DNA of 64,000 nt from JAWVFM01 sp963739355 (GTDB lineage: Bacteria; Actinomycetota; Thermoleophilia; Solirubrobacterales; 70-9). Of the stretch, positions 1-7,208 are shown in pieces (the first letter of the stretch is position 1; each line of letters begins with the position of its first letter). Position numbers and translations under genes: made by a program. The notes beneath the pieces are model-generated. The model saw only the letters and a list, made by a program, of their open reading frames with translations. It was not told the DNA's origin and made no database searches. Location of the stretch: NCBI GenBank assembly GCA_963739355.1, contig CAVUAD010000007.1, forward strand, positions 1,178,001-1,242,000, written 5' to 3'.

Positions 1-677
1 CCCACGTAGCGGACCGAGCGCGTCTTCGTATTGACGATCGCCGCACGGTCCGCGAGGTTGAGCGCTACCAGGAGAGTCTTCCCATCCGCGCTGATGGCGA
101 GTTCCTGCGGCCACGACTCCGTGGAGCTCTGGGGTGGAAAGTCCTGATAGGGCGGCGTTCCCGCAGGCGGCGGGACGGCGATGAGGCCAGCGCGCTTGGC
201 GTGACCGCTGCGGGCCTTGTAGCGGAGCACGTGGATCACGTCTCCCTGCTGCCCCGGAACGCTTGGGGGCGGGGTCTCGTCGGCGTGGGGAGACGCCGGC
301 AGGCCCGACACGTAGGCCCGGTTGCGGGTTGGATCCATGACGATGCCGCCGGAGAGGCCCGGCATCAGGACCTTCTGCACCACGCTCCCGGCGTGCCTGC
401 CCCTCACCTTCACGATGCGGATGTCGTTGACGCCGCGCCCCGACGAGAGCGTCCACAGAAACCGACCGTCGCGGGTGAGGGCCCCGCCGTTTGGATGGTT
501 GCCGAGCTTCGTGAGCCGGCCCGCCGGGCGAACTCGGCGGCCGTTCGGCTGGATGCGGTTGTCGGGGCCGATCCGCCCGCTGTTCAGCGCGGCGGCAACC
601 GCGACGCCGGCACCCGCGAGGACGAGCAGGACGACACCGGTCCGCAGCCTCCATCGCCAGCTTCGCCACACGGCCAT
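1..677 (-). CDS. YncE-like beta-propeller protein, N-terminal part (cut by left edge)
   Basis: The first 225 codons are present and the 3' end lies outside the window. The product opens with a basic stretch (MAVWRSWRWR) and a hydrophobic segment at about residues 14-30, which looks like a signal anchor or signal peptide. Blade-like units follow: LGNHPNGGALTRDGRFLW, SGGIVMDPTRNRAYVSG and AISADGKTLLVALN, a pattern typical of YncE-type propellers. Similar N-termini are known in large proteins that join a YncE propeller to an alkaline-phosphatase-type domain, but that half is not visible here. The ATG at 677 sits 6 nt after TATTCT. Substrate and function are unknown. Confidence 0.75.
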   Translation of the reverse strand, partial: MAVWRSWRWRLRTGVVLLVLAGAGVAVAAALNSGRIGPDNRIQPNGRRVRPAGRLTKLGNHPNGGALTRDGRFLWTLSSGRGVNDIRIVKVRGRHAGSVVQKVLMPGLSGGIVMDPTRNRAYVSGLPASPHADETPPPSVPGQQGDVIHVLRYKARSGHAKRAGLIAVPPPAGTPPYQDFPPQSSTESWPQELAISADGKTLLVALNLADRAAIVNTKTRSVRYV

Positions 678-683
678 GCGTCG

Positions 684-689
684 AGAATA
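684..689 (-). promoter_or_regulatory. -10 box (TATTCT) for the beta-propeller gene
   Basis: TATTCT followed by a 6-nt spacer and the ATG at 677. This is the leaderless spacing repeated at many genes in the window. Confidence 0.5.
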
Positions 690-740
690 TTCGCGCCCGC
701 ACCAGCCCGCGCCGTTACCGGCACGTGAACGGACGACCGG

Positions 741-1502
741 CTACGACCGACGCGTCGAGACGTTCAGGCGCACGTAGCGAAGCTCGAAGGGCCGGGGCGT
801 CGTCTCGAGGATCGCCGTCAGGAAGGCCTCGTGGAGGTTGGGCGGCAGGCGCTCGAGGTGCCACGGCAGGATCACGCTGCGCAGGAACTCGCGCGGATCG
901 GGCGGGGTCAGCCGCCAGGCCTGGAGCCATACCCGCCCGACGTCGAAGCCCGCCCGCTGCAGGCGGGTCTCCGTCGGGCCCACCCCTGCGTAGTTCCACG
1001 GCTGCTGCTCGCTGCGAAGGTAGGGCGCGAAGCGCTCGTCGCCCGAGAGCGACTCGAGCACGCGCTGCACCTCGGCGATGTTGTCCTCGCCCCCGCACTG
1101 GAACTCCAGCTGCCCGCCGGGGCGGAGCGCGTCGTGGAGCCTCGCGAAGAGGCGCTCGTGGTCGAGGATCCAGTGGAAGACCGCGTTCGAGAACACGGCG
1201 TCCACGGGCTCCTCCAGCTCGAGGTCGAGCAGGTCGCCGACCCTCAGGTCGACGCGGGGATCGTCGCCGAGCTCCTCCCTGGCCTTCTCGATCATCGACT
1301 CCGAGGCATCGACGCCGATCAGCCGTCCGTTGGGAATTCGCTCCAGGAGCAGCGCAGTGACGTGGCCGCTGCCGCAGCCGGCGTCGAGGATGGTTTCGTC
1401 GCCCTGCAGCTCGAGGCGCTCCAGGACCTGGTTGGCCCACTCGAGGTGCGGCGCCGCGACGACCGTGTAGGCCTCCGCGTCCCAGTCGAGCGCGTCGCTC
1501 AT
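741..1502 (-). CDS. SAM-dependent methyltransferase, trans-aconitate methyltransferase type
   Basis: Class I methyltransferase of 253 residues. The SAM-binding loop LDAGCGSG is at about 39-46, the strand-2 acidic motif IGVDAS at 62-67, and VFSNAVFHWI at 103-112; the last motif is typical of the Tam group, which esterifies trans-aconitate. The substrate cannot be read from sequence. Its ATG overlaps the leuD stop (ATGA), so it is the last gene of the regulator-leuC-leuD operon. That makes an isopropylmalate-like substrate plausible, because yeast Tmt1 methylates both trans-aconitate and 3-isopropylmalate. The family call is firm and the substrate is inference. Confidence 0.85.
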   Translation of the reverse strand: MSDALDWDAEAYTVVAAPHLEWANQVLERLELQGDETILDAGCGSGHVTALLLERIPNGRLIGVDASESMIEKAREELGDDPRVDLRVGDLLDLELEEPVDAVFSNAVFHWILDHERLFARLHDALRPGGQLEFQCGGEDNIAEVQRVLESLSGDERFAPYLRSEQQPWNYAGVGPTETRLQRAGFDVGRVWLQAWRLTPPDPREFLRSVILPWHLERLPPNLHEAFLTAILETTPRPFELRYVRLNVSTRRS

Positions 1503-2059
1503 AGCGCCGTAGTGACCGGGCCGAGCGCGGCGCCCGACTCCTCGAAGAGGTCAATCGCCGCCGCGCGCTGCAGCGTCAGCCCGATGTCGTCGAGCCCGTT
1601 CAGCAGGCGGTGGCGTACGCCTGGCTCAATCTCGAAGCGCGCCTCGTTGCCCTCCCAGCTCACCAGCATCTCCTCCAGGTCGATCCTGCCACTGCCGGCC
1701 GCGGCGAGCTCGCGGCACTGGCCCTCGCTGAGGGCGACCGGAAGCAGGCCGATCTTCGTGCAGTTCGTGAAGAAGATGTCCCCGAACGACGGGGCGACGA
1801 CCGCCCTGAAGCCGAAGTCCTCCAGCGCCCACGGTGCGTGCTCGCGCGAGGAGCCGCAGCCGAAGTTGCGGCCCGCCACCAGGATCGGGTTCGACTCCAG
1901 CTCGATCTCGCCGTCGCGGATCCAGTCGTAGAAGAGGAACTCGCCAAAGCCGGTGCGCTCCACCCGCTTCAGGAACTGCTTGGGGATGATCTGGTCGGTG
2001 TCGACGTCCGAGCGGTCGAGGAACGAGACGGCGCCTTCGATGACCTTCACGGGCTCCAT
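1499..2059 (-). CDS. leuD: 3-isopropylmalate dehydratase small subunit LeuD
   Basis: Small subunit of isopropylmalate isomerase; with LeuC it converts 2- to 3-isopropylmalate in leucine synthesis. The 186-residue length is normal. Signatures are DVDTDQIIPKQFL (about 18-30) and GRNFGCGSSREHAPWAL (about 63-79), the swivel-domain loop. The start at 2059 was chosen because family members begin with this segment and because the ATG shares a base with the leuC stop (TGATG); a longer frame would lie inside leuC. The stop overlaps the methyltransferase ATG by four bases. Confidence 0.97.
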   Translation of the reverse strand: MEPVKVIEGAVSFLDRSDVDTDQIIPKQFLKRVERTGFGEFLFYDWIRDGEIELESNPILVAGRNFGCGSSREHAPWALEDFGFRAVVAPSFGDIFFTNCTKIGLLPVALSEGQCRELAAAGSGRIDLEEMLVSWEGNEARFEIEPGVRHRLLNGLDDIGLTLQRAAAIDLFEESGAALGPVTTAL

Positions 2060-3444
2060 CACCAGCTCCTGATGTCCACGAAATGTCCCTCGATGGCGGC
2101 CGCGGCGGCCATCTTCGGGCTGACGAGGTGGGTGCGCCCCCCCTTGCCCTGGCGACCCTCGAAGTTGCGGTTGGACGTGGACGCGCAACGCTCGCCCTCG
2201 CTGAGGATGTCCGGGTTCATTCCCAGGCACATCGAGCAGCCGGCGGTTCGCCACTCGAATCCTGCCGAGCGGAACACCTCGTCGAGGCCCTCTGCCTCGG
2301 CCTCGGCGCTCACCTGCTGGGATCCGGGCACCACCATGGCGCGGATGCCGGCGGCGACCTTGCGCCCGTCGACCATCGTGGCCGCCTCGCGCAGGTCCCC
2401 GATGCGGGAGTTCGTGCAGGAGCCGATGAAGACCCGCTCCAGGGGGATCTCGGTGATCGGCGTGCCGGGCTGGAGCCCCATGTAGGCGAGCGCGCGCTGC
2501 GCGACCTCACGGTCGGCGGCCTCGTGGCCCCAGTCGGCCGGGTCGGGAACCACGTCCGTGACCTGTGTGACCTGTCCGGGTGTGGTTCCCCACGTGACCA
2601 TCGGGGAGATCTCACCGGCGTCGATCTCCACCTCGTTGTCGAAGCGCGCGCCGTCCTCCGTGCGCAGCTTGCGCCAGCGCTCGACCGCCGCGTCGAAGTC
2701 CTCGGGAGCCCCCGGGCGCCCGCGCACCCACTCCAACGTGGTGTCGTCGGGCGCCACCATGCCGGCGCGCCCGCCCCCCTCGATCGTCATGTTGCAGACG
2801 GTCATCCGGTTCTCCATCGAGAGCCCGCGGATCGTCTCGCCGGCGTACTCGACCGCGTGGCCCACCATGCCGCCCGTGCCGAGGCGGCCGATGGTCGCCA
2901 GGATCAGGTCCTTGGCGGTCACCCCCTCGCCGAGCTCGCCCGAGTAGAGGATCCGCATGGTGTCCGGGCGCTGCTGGACCAGGCACTGGGTGGCGAGCAC
3001 GTGCTCCACCTCCGAGGTGCCGATCCCGAATGCCAGCGCCCCGAAGGCCCCGTGCGTGGAGGTATGGCTGTCGCCACAGACGATGGTCATGCCCGGCTGG
3101 GTGACGCCGAGCTCCGGGCCGATCACGTGGACGATTCCCTGGCGGTCCGAGCCCATCGAGTAGAGCGGGATGCCGAACTCCTCGCAGTTGCGCTCCAGGG
3201 TCTCGACCTGCACGCGGGAGAGCTCGTCGGCGATCAGGCGTGCCGTCGGCGTGCCATCGGTTGGGACGTTGTGGTCCGCCGTTGCCAGCGTCTTGTCCGG
3301 CCGGCGAACCGCTCTGCCGGCGAGCCGCAGCCCGTCGAATGCCTGGGGCGAGGTCACCTCGTGGACCAGGTGAAGGTCGATGTAGATGAGGCCGTCGTCG
3401 ACCTCGTGCGCGTCCCAGATGTGATCGAAGAGCGTCTTGGGCAT
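2059..3444 (-). CDS. leuC: 3-isopropylmalate dehydratase large subunit LeuC
   Basis: Aconitase-family large subunit of 461 residues. The three cysteines that bind the 4Fe-4S cluster are visible: C343 in GSCTNSRIGD, and C403 and C406 in AGCSMCLGMNPD. The motif GDSHTSTHGAFGALAFGIG (about 124-142) is also diagnostic. The ATG has a good Shine-Dalgarno, AAGGAG about 9 nt upstream, which overlaps the stop region of the preceding regulator gene (13-nt gap). It therefore appears to be translated from a polycistronic message started at the XRE-cupin gene. Confidence 0.98.
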   Translation of the reverse strand: MPKTLFDHIWDAHEVDDGLIYIDLHLVHEVTSPQAFDGLRLAGRAVRRPDKTLATADHNVPTDGTPTARLIADELSRVQVETLERNCEEFGIPLYSMGSDRQGIVHVIGPELGVTQPGMTIVCGDSHTSTHGAFGALAFGIGTSEVEHVLATQCLVQQRPDTMRILYSGELGEGVTAKDLILATIGRLGTGGMVGHAVEYAGETIRGLSMENRMTVCNMTIEGGGRAGMVAPDDTTLEWVRGRPGAPEDFDAAVERWRKLRTEDGARFDNEVEIDAGEISPMVTWGTTPGQVTQVTDVVPDPADWGHEAADREVAQRALAYMGLQPGTPITEIPLERVFIGSCTNSRIGDLREAATMVDGRKVAAGIRAMVVPGSQQVSAEAEAEGLDEVFRSAGFEWRTAGCSMCLGMNPDILSEGERCASTSNRNFEGRQGKGGRTHLVSPKMAAAAAIEGHFVDIRSW

Positions 3445-3457
3445 CAGTTCATCTCCT

Positions 3458-4039
3458 TCAGCCGCGTCTCAGCCCGGCGGCCACCACCGCGACGAAGCTC
3501 GTCGCGCGGCGGCCGCGATTCTCGAAGTGATGGGAAAGATCCGCGTCGAACGTGACGCTGTCCCCGCGCGAGAGCTCGTGACGCGCACCGTCGACCACCA
3601 GCGTCAGCTCCCCGGCGAGAATCACCGCCGTCTCCCTGCTTCCCGGCTCGTGGAGCGGCGGGTCTCCCGCGCCCCCGGTCGATGCGCCCGGCTCGAGCGT
3701 GTGCATCGAGACGTCGGCGCGCTGGCCCGGCAGCGGCGGGGTCAGCTCCTCCACGCGGTGGCCGGCGCGCTCACGGGCCCGTCCCTCCCCGGCGCGGGTG
3801 ACGACCACGTTCGCGCCCTCGTCCAGGCGCAGTAGCTGCGAGAGCGTCAACTCGAGCCCGCCGGCGATCCGCTCGGCGACCGCGAGCGTCGGGCTGGTCT
3901 CGCCTCGCTCGACCTGGGAGAGCATCGGCGCGCTCACGCCAGACCGCCCCGCCAGATCGCGCAGGGAGAGGTCCATTCCCTCGCGGAGGGCCCTCACGCG
4001 CTCCCCGACGGCGCCGTTCTGCATGTGCTGCGCGATCAC
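3458..4039 (-). CDS. XRE-family regulator with C-terminal cupin domain
   Basis: A protein of 193 residues with an N-terminal XRE helix-turn-helix (VRALREGMDLSLRDLAGRSG... SQVERGETSPTL, about 16-52) and a C-terminal cupin sensor domain containing the HELSRGDSVTFDADLSHHFEN segment region. Such MocR/PuuR-like XRE-cupin repressors bind small ligands in the cupin barrel. It is the first gene of the leuCD operon, so it probably autoregulates this operon in response to a pathway-related ligand (inference). GTG at 4039 lies 7 nt after TAACGT, whereas an ATG at 4024 lacks both a Shine-Dalgarno and a promoter at the right distance. A perfect palindrome at 4044-4061 covers the -10 box. Confidence 0.88.
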   Translation of the reverse strand: MIAQHMQNGAVGERVRALREGMDLSLRDLAGRSGVSAPMLSQVERGETSPTLAVAERIAGGLELTLSQLLRLDEGANVVVTRAGEGRARERAGHRVEELTPPLPGQRADVSMHTLEPGASTGGAGDPPLHEPGSRETAVILAGELTLVVDGARHELSRGDSVTFDADLSHHFENRGRRATSFVAVVAAGLRRG

Positions 4040-4043
4040 GGGG

Positions 4044-4061
4044 CGTACGTTATCACGTACG
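4044..4061 (-). promoter_or_regulatory. Candidate operator palindrome plus -10 of the leuCD operon
   Basis: CGTACGT-TATC-ACGTACG is a perfect 7-bp inverted repeat with a 4-bp spacer. On the minus strand it contains TAACGT (4047-4052), placed 7 nt before the GTG at 4039. A regulator bound here would block RNA polymerase, as expected for autoregulation by the adjacent XRE protein. Confidence 0.6.
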
Positions 4062-4075
4062 GCCGTATGCCAGGA

Positions 4076-4825
4076 CTAGCGAGCCTGCTTGCTGGGGCGA
4101 ACGAGGATCTCGTTGATCGAGACGTGGTCCGGCTGGGCGAGCGCGTAGGTGACGGCGCGCGCGATGTCGTCGGCCTGCAACACGTCCATCGAGTTCCGCA
4201 TCTTGTCGATCTGCTCCACGACCAGCGGATTGCTGTTGTGCCCCTGCAGCTCGGTTTGGACGAAGCCGGGCTCGACGCAGGTGACGCGAACGCCGATGTG
4301 AGCACCCTCCTGCCGCAGCGATTCGGAGAACGCCACGACCCCGAACTTGGTCATGTTGTAGACGCCGGAGCCGAGCGAGGCCACCCGTCCGGCGACCGAG
4401 GAGACGTTCACCACGTCCCCTCCCCCGCCGTCGCGGATGATCGGCAGCGCATAGTGCGTGCAGTACAGGAGCCCGAGCAGGTTGACGCTGATCATCGTGC
4501 GCCACTCCGCGGGATCGGCTCCCTGTAGCGGTCCGAGCAGCATCACGCCCGCGTTGTTGACGAGCCCGTCGAGGCCGCCGAGCTCCTCGTTCGCAGTCTC
4601 GACGAGCCGCTTCGCCTGCTCCTCCTCGGTGATGTCCGCCTCGATCGCCACGGCCTTCGCGCCATCGTCGTTGATCTTCGCGGCGAGCTCGTCGAGCCGA
4701 TCCTTGCGGCGCGCACCGAGCGCAACCGCACCGCCCTCCGCCGCAACGGCGAGCGCGCACGCCTCACCGATTCCCGACGACGCACCAGTGATCAGGACCT
4801 TCCGGCCCTCGAGGGATCCAGCCAT
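4076..4825 (-). CDS. SDR-family oxidoreductase
   Basis: Classical short-chain dehydrogenase/reductase of 249 residues. The cofactor motif TGASSGIG is near residues 12-19 and the structural NNAG motif (VNNAGVM) near 89. Catalytic Ser and YxxxK are visible as NVSSVAGR and YNMTK. The arginines after the first Rossmann strand (GARRKDR) suggest NADPH preference. Substrate unknown; the sequence resembles the YdfG/serine-dehydrogenase-like group. I prefer ATG 4825 over GTG 4834 because TAGCGT lies 7 nt upstream of it and would overlap the longer start. It stands alone between the leuCD and leuA units. Confidence 0.88.
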   Translation of the reverse strand: MAGSLEGRKVLITGASSGIGEACALAVAAEGGAVALGARRKDRLDELAAKINDDGAKAVAIEADITEEEQAKRLVETANEELGGLDGLVNNAGVMLLGPLQGADPAEWRTMISVNLLGLLYCTHYALPIIRDGGGGDVVNVSSVAGRVASLGSGVYNMTKFGVVAFSESLRQEGAHIGVRVTCVEPGFVQTELQGHNSNPLVVEQIDKMRNSMDVLQADDIARAVTYALAQPDHVSINEILVRPSKQAR

Positions 4826-4832
4826 TTCCGGC

Positions 4833-4838
4833 ACGCTA
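4833..4838 (-). promoter_or_regulatory. -10 box (TAGCGT) for the SDR gene
   Basis: TAGCGT, 7-nt spacer, ATG at 4825. It overlaps the alternative GTG start and so decides the start. Confidence 0.5.
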
Positions 4839-4845
4839 ACCCATG

Positions 4846-4889
4846 CGTCGTCCCGGAGCCCCGTCTATAGCCCGGACTCCGGGACGACG
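4846..4889 (-). terminator. Hairpin downstream of leuA
   Basis: Perfect 13-bp stem CGTCGTCCCGGAG / CTCCGGGACGACG with an 18-nt loop, starting 10 nt after the leuA stop. There is no T-run, as is common in high-GC actinobacteria. Confidence 0.65.
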
Positions 4890-4898
4890 CGGGTGGGG

Positions 4899-6494
4899 CT
4901 AGGGGGTCCGCTCCCGCGCGGCTTCCTCGGTGACGCCCTCGGCCTCCCGGACGGCGGCGCCGTCGAGCGCGTTGGAGAGCGCGCGAACGTAGGCGCGGGC
5001 CGACGCCTCGAGGATGTCCGTCGCGACGCCCTGACCGCTGGCCAGCGTGCCGGCGGCGCGGAGCATCACGGTCACCTCGCCGAGCGCATCCTGGCCCTCG
5101 GTGACGGCGGACACCGTGTACTGGTTGAGCTCGCAGTCCACATCGGTGGCGTTCTGGATCGCGACGAAGATCGCGTCGACGGGACCGTCGCCGGTGGCCT
5201 CGCCGGTCACCTCCTCACCGGCCGGCGTGGTGACCGCAACGGTCGCCTTCGGCGCCCGGCGCGACGAAGCCTCGACGTCGAACCAGGCGAGCTCGTAGCG
5301 CTCGGCCCCCTCGCGGACCTGGTCGGAGACGATGGCCTCGAGGTCCAGCGAGGTGACCTGCTTCTTCTTGTCCGCGATCTCCTTGAACCGCTTGAACGCC
5401 TGGTTCAGGGCGCTGCCGTCGACCTTGAACCCCAGCTGCTCCAGCGCGTCGCGCAGTGCGTGGCGGCCGGAGTGCTTGCCGAGGACGATCGAGTTGGATT
5501 CGAGACCGACCTCGGTGGCGTCCATGATCTCGTAGGTCGTGCGCTCCTTCAGCACCCCGTCCTGGTGGATGCCCGACTCGTGCGCGAACGCGTTGCGCCC
5601 GACGATCGCCTTGTTCGGCTGCACCGCGTAGCCGGTGAAGCGCGTGACCATGCGGCTGGTCCTGGCGATCTCTCGCGAGTCGAGCTCGGTGTCGAGGCCG
5701 TGCACGTCGCGCCGCGTTCGCAGCAGCATCACGATCTCCTCGAGGGAGCAGTTGCCCGCGCGCTCGCCGATGCCGTTGATGGCGCACTCCACCTGCCGCG
5801 CCCCGGCCAGGACGCCCGCGTAGGAGTTGGCGACGGCCAGTCCCAGGTCGTCGTGGCAGTGCACGGAGGTCCGCACCCCGTCCAGCCCGGGCACGAGCTC
5901 GTAGAGCCGCCTGAAGTACTCCGCGTACTCCTCGGGCGTCGTGTAGCCCACAGTGTCCGGGATGTTGATCACGGTCGCGCCCTCGGCCACCGCGATCGCG
6001 CAAACCTCGGCCGTGAACTCCAGATCGGCCCGGGTCGCGTCCATCGGCGAGAACTCGACGTCCTCGCAGTAGGACTTCGCGAGCGCGACGGCAGCCTTGG
6101 CCTGGCCCTTCACGTCCTCGCGCGTGGTCTGGAGCTGGTGCTCGATGTGGATGTCGCTGGTGCTGATGAAGGTGTGGATCCGCGGCCGCTCCGCGGCCTT
6201 GATCGCTCCCCAGGCGGCGTCGATGTCGGCCTTGTGCGTGCGGGCCAGCCCGCAGATCACGGGCCCGTCGGCCTGGTGGGCGATCGCGTCCACGGCCTCG
6301 AAGTCGCCGGGCGAGGTGATCGGGAAGCCGGCCTCGATCACGTCGACGCCCAGGCGGGCGAGCTGCTGGGCGATCTCCACCTTCTCCTGCGTGTTCAGCG
6401 AGATCCCCGGTGACTGCTCGCCGTCGCGCAGCGTCGTGTCGAAGATGTGGACCCGCTTGTCGGGCTCTACGCCTGGTACTGAATCAGCGCTCAT
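4899..6494 (-). CDS. leuA: 2-isopropylmalate synthase LeuA
   Basis: Condenses acetyl-CoA with 2-ketoisovalerate, the first committed step of leucine synthesis. It has 531 residues. The HMGL-like TIM barrel begins with IFDTTLRDGEQSPG (about 17-30) and the metal-binding HCHDDLGLA lies near 212. A C-terminal LeuA dimer/allosteric domain (about 400-510) is present, so this is the feedback-controlled leuA1 type. The start is ATG 6494 with a strong Shine-Dalgarno (GAAGGAGAGAG). A leucine-codon-rich leader peptide ends 65 nt upstream, suggesting attenuation. Confidence 0.96.
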   Translation of the reverse strand: MSADSVPGVEPDKRVHIFDTTLRDGEQSPGISLNTQEKVEIAQQLARLGVDVIEAGFPITSPGDFEAVDAIAHQADGPVICGLARTHKADIDAAWGAIKAAERPRIHTFISTSDIHIEHQLQTTREDVKGQAKAAVALAKSYCEDVEFSPMDATRADLEFTAEVCAIAVAEGATVINIPDTVGYTTPEEYAEYFRRLYELVPGLDGVRTSVHCHDDLGLAVANSYAGVLAGARQVECAINGIGERAGNCSLEEIVMLLRTRRDVHGLDTELDSREIARTSRMVTRFTGYAVQPNKAIVGRNAFAHESGIHQDGVLKERTTYEIMDATEVGLESNSIVLGKHSGRHALRDALEQLGFKVDGSALNQAFKRFKEIADKKKQVTSLDLEAIVSDQVREGAERYELAWFDVEASSRRAPKATVAVTTPAGEEVTGEATGDGPVDAIFVAIQNATDVDCELNQYTVSAVTEGQDALGEVTVMLRAAGTLASGQGVATDILEASARAYVRALSNALDGAAVREAEGVTEEAARERTP

Positions 6495-6513
6495 CGCGCT
6501 CTCTCCTTCTCTG

Positions 6514-6578
6514 AAAAACCGAATTGACCTGTCGTTCGCGGCTATCGCGCCGCCCAGCGCTAATCCCCCCGAGGGGGG
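6514..6578 (-). promoter_or_regulatory. leuA leader RNA: candidate attenuator structures
   Basis: Within the leader, CCCCC-CTCG-GGGGG (6565-6578) can form a short GC hairpin overlapping the end of the leader peptide. GCGGC/GCCGC (6538-6553) forms a second hairpin, and a T5 tract lies at 6514-6518 before the leuA Shine-Dalgarno. The exact terminator/antiterminator pair is not clear. Confidence 0.4.
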
Positions 6579-6619
6579 AGCAGAAGGAGAAGGGCGAGGC
6601 TGTTACGCCGCGGAGTCAT
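6560..6619 (-). CDS. leuA leader peptide (attenuation)
   Basis: A 19-residue frame, MTPRRNSLALLLLLPPRGD, directly upstream of leuA. Six of 19 residues are Leu, five of them consecutive (codons CTT CTC CTT CTG CTC). This is the hallmark of a ribosome-mediated attenuator that senses charged tRNA-Leu. Leader peptides of this type are known upstream of leuA in several actinobacteria. Its ATG overlaps the last codons of the upstream membrane-protein gene in another frame. TAAGCT at 6632-6637 could be its own -10 box, 12 nt upstream. Confidence 0.75.
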   Translation of the reverse strand: MTPRRNSLALLLLLPPRGD

Positions 6620-7199
6620 CCGGTTCGCCGGAGCTTACCGAACGATGCGCGGACGCCCGCGAACGCGCGCGCCGAATGACCACGATGGCCGTCGTCGCCA
6701 CGACGAGCGCCGCCAGCCCGGTAGCCGCCGAGAGCACGGCGTCGGTCACCTCGGTCGCCAGGTCGATCCAGGCGCTGATCCCAACGAGCACCATGCCCGA
6801 GAGGATCGCGACAACGATCACGGCGTCGATCGAGCGGCGGCCCTCCTGGGTCCAGTAGACGTCGCGCAGGTTCAGCCATAGGGCGAACTCGTCGAGCGTG
6901 AGCCCGGTCCCGATGCCGAACACGATCGCGTCGATCTCGTGCCAGGGCGACGGCGGCCGGACCGCGACGCCCACGTAACCGGCGATCAGGAGGAGACAGA
7001 TCCCCCAGACGAGGTGGTGGATGTGGGTTCCGCCGACCTGCACGTTCCCCGGCCACCAGCTCACCTGGGCGCGGATCATGTGGGCGCTGGTGCGTATGAA
7101 GCCGAAGCTCGCCAGGAACGCGACGAAGAAGAGCAGCTCCGCCTGGCGGCCCGTGTCGACGATCGCTCGGTCGTAGAGGCTGCCGATGCTGGCGAGCAC
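6603..7199 (-). CDS. Multi-pass membrane protein with HIHH motif, unknown function
   Basis: A protein of 198 residues with about five hydrophobic segments (roughly 20-36, 62-80, 90-110, 124-148 and 155-176). Conserved-looking polar residues sit at membrane edges: GGTHIHH (H59, H61, H62) and GTGLTLDEFALWL (D103, E104), which could form a metal site. I do not recognise a named family. GTG 7199 has GAGGAG just upstream, which overlaps the end of the oxidoreductase gene (9-nt gap), so the two are co-transcribed. The basic/Ser-rich tail overlaps the leuA leader peptide. Confidence 0.75.
   Translation of the reverse strand: MLASIGSLYDRAIVDTGRQAELLFFVAFLASFGFIRTSAHMIRAQVSWWPGNVQVGGTHIHHLVWGICLLLIAGYVGVAVRPPSPWHEIDAIVFGIGTGLTLDEFALWLNLRDVYWTQEGRRSIDAVIVVAILSGMVLVGISAWIDLATEVTDAVLSAATGLAALVVATTAIVVIRRARSRASAHRSVSSGEPDDSAA
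6632..6637 (-). promoter_or_regulatory. Possible -10 box (TAAGCT) for the leuA leader transcript
   Basis: TAAGCT lies 12 nt before the leader-peptide ATG, inside the 3' end of the membrane-protein gene. A start site about 7 nt downstream would give a transcript with only a few bases before the leader peptide. Confidence 0.35.
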
Positions 7200-7208
7200 G
7201 GCTCCTCG

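Noticed and set aside
4458..6413. A plus-strand open frame of 651 codons antisense to leuA
   Set aside because: Same shadow effect; leuA on the other strand has complete family motifs.
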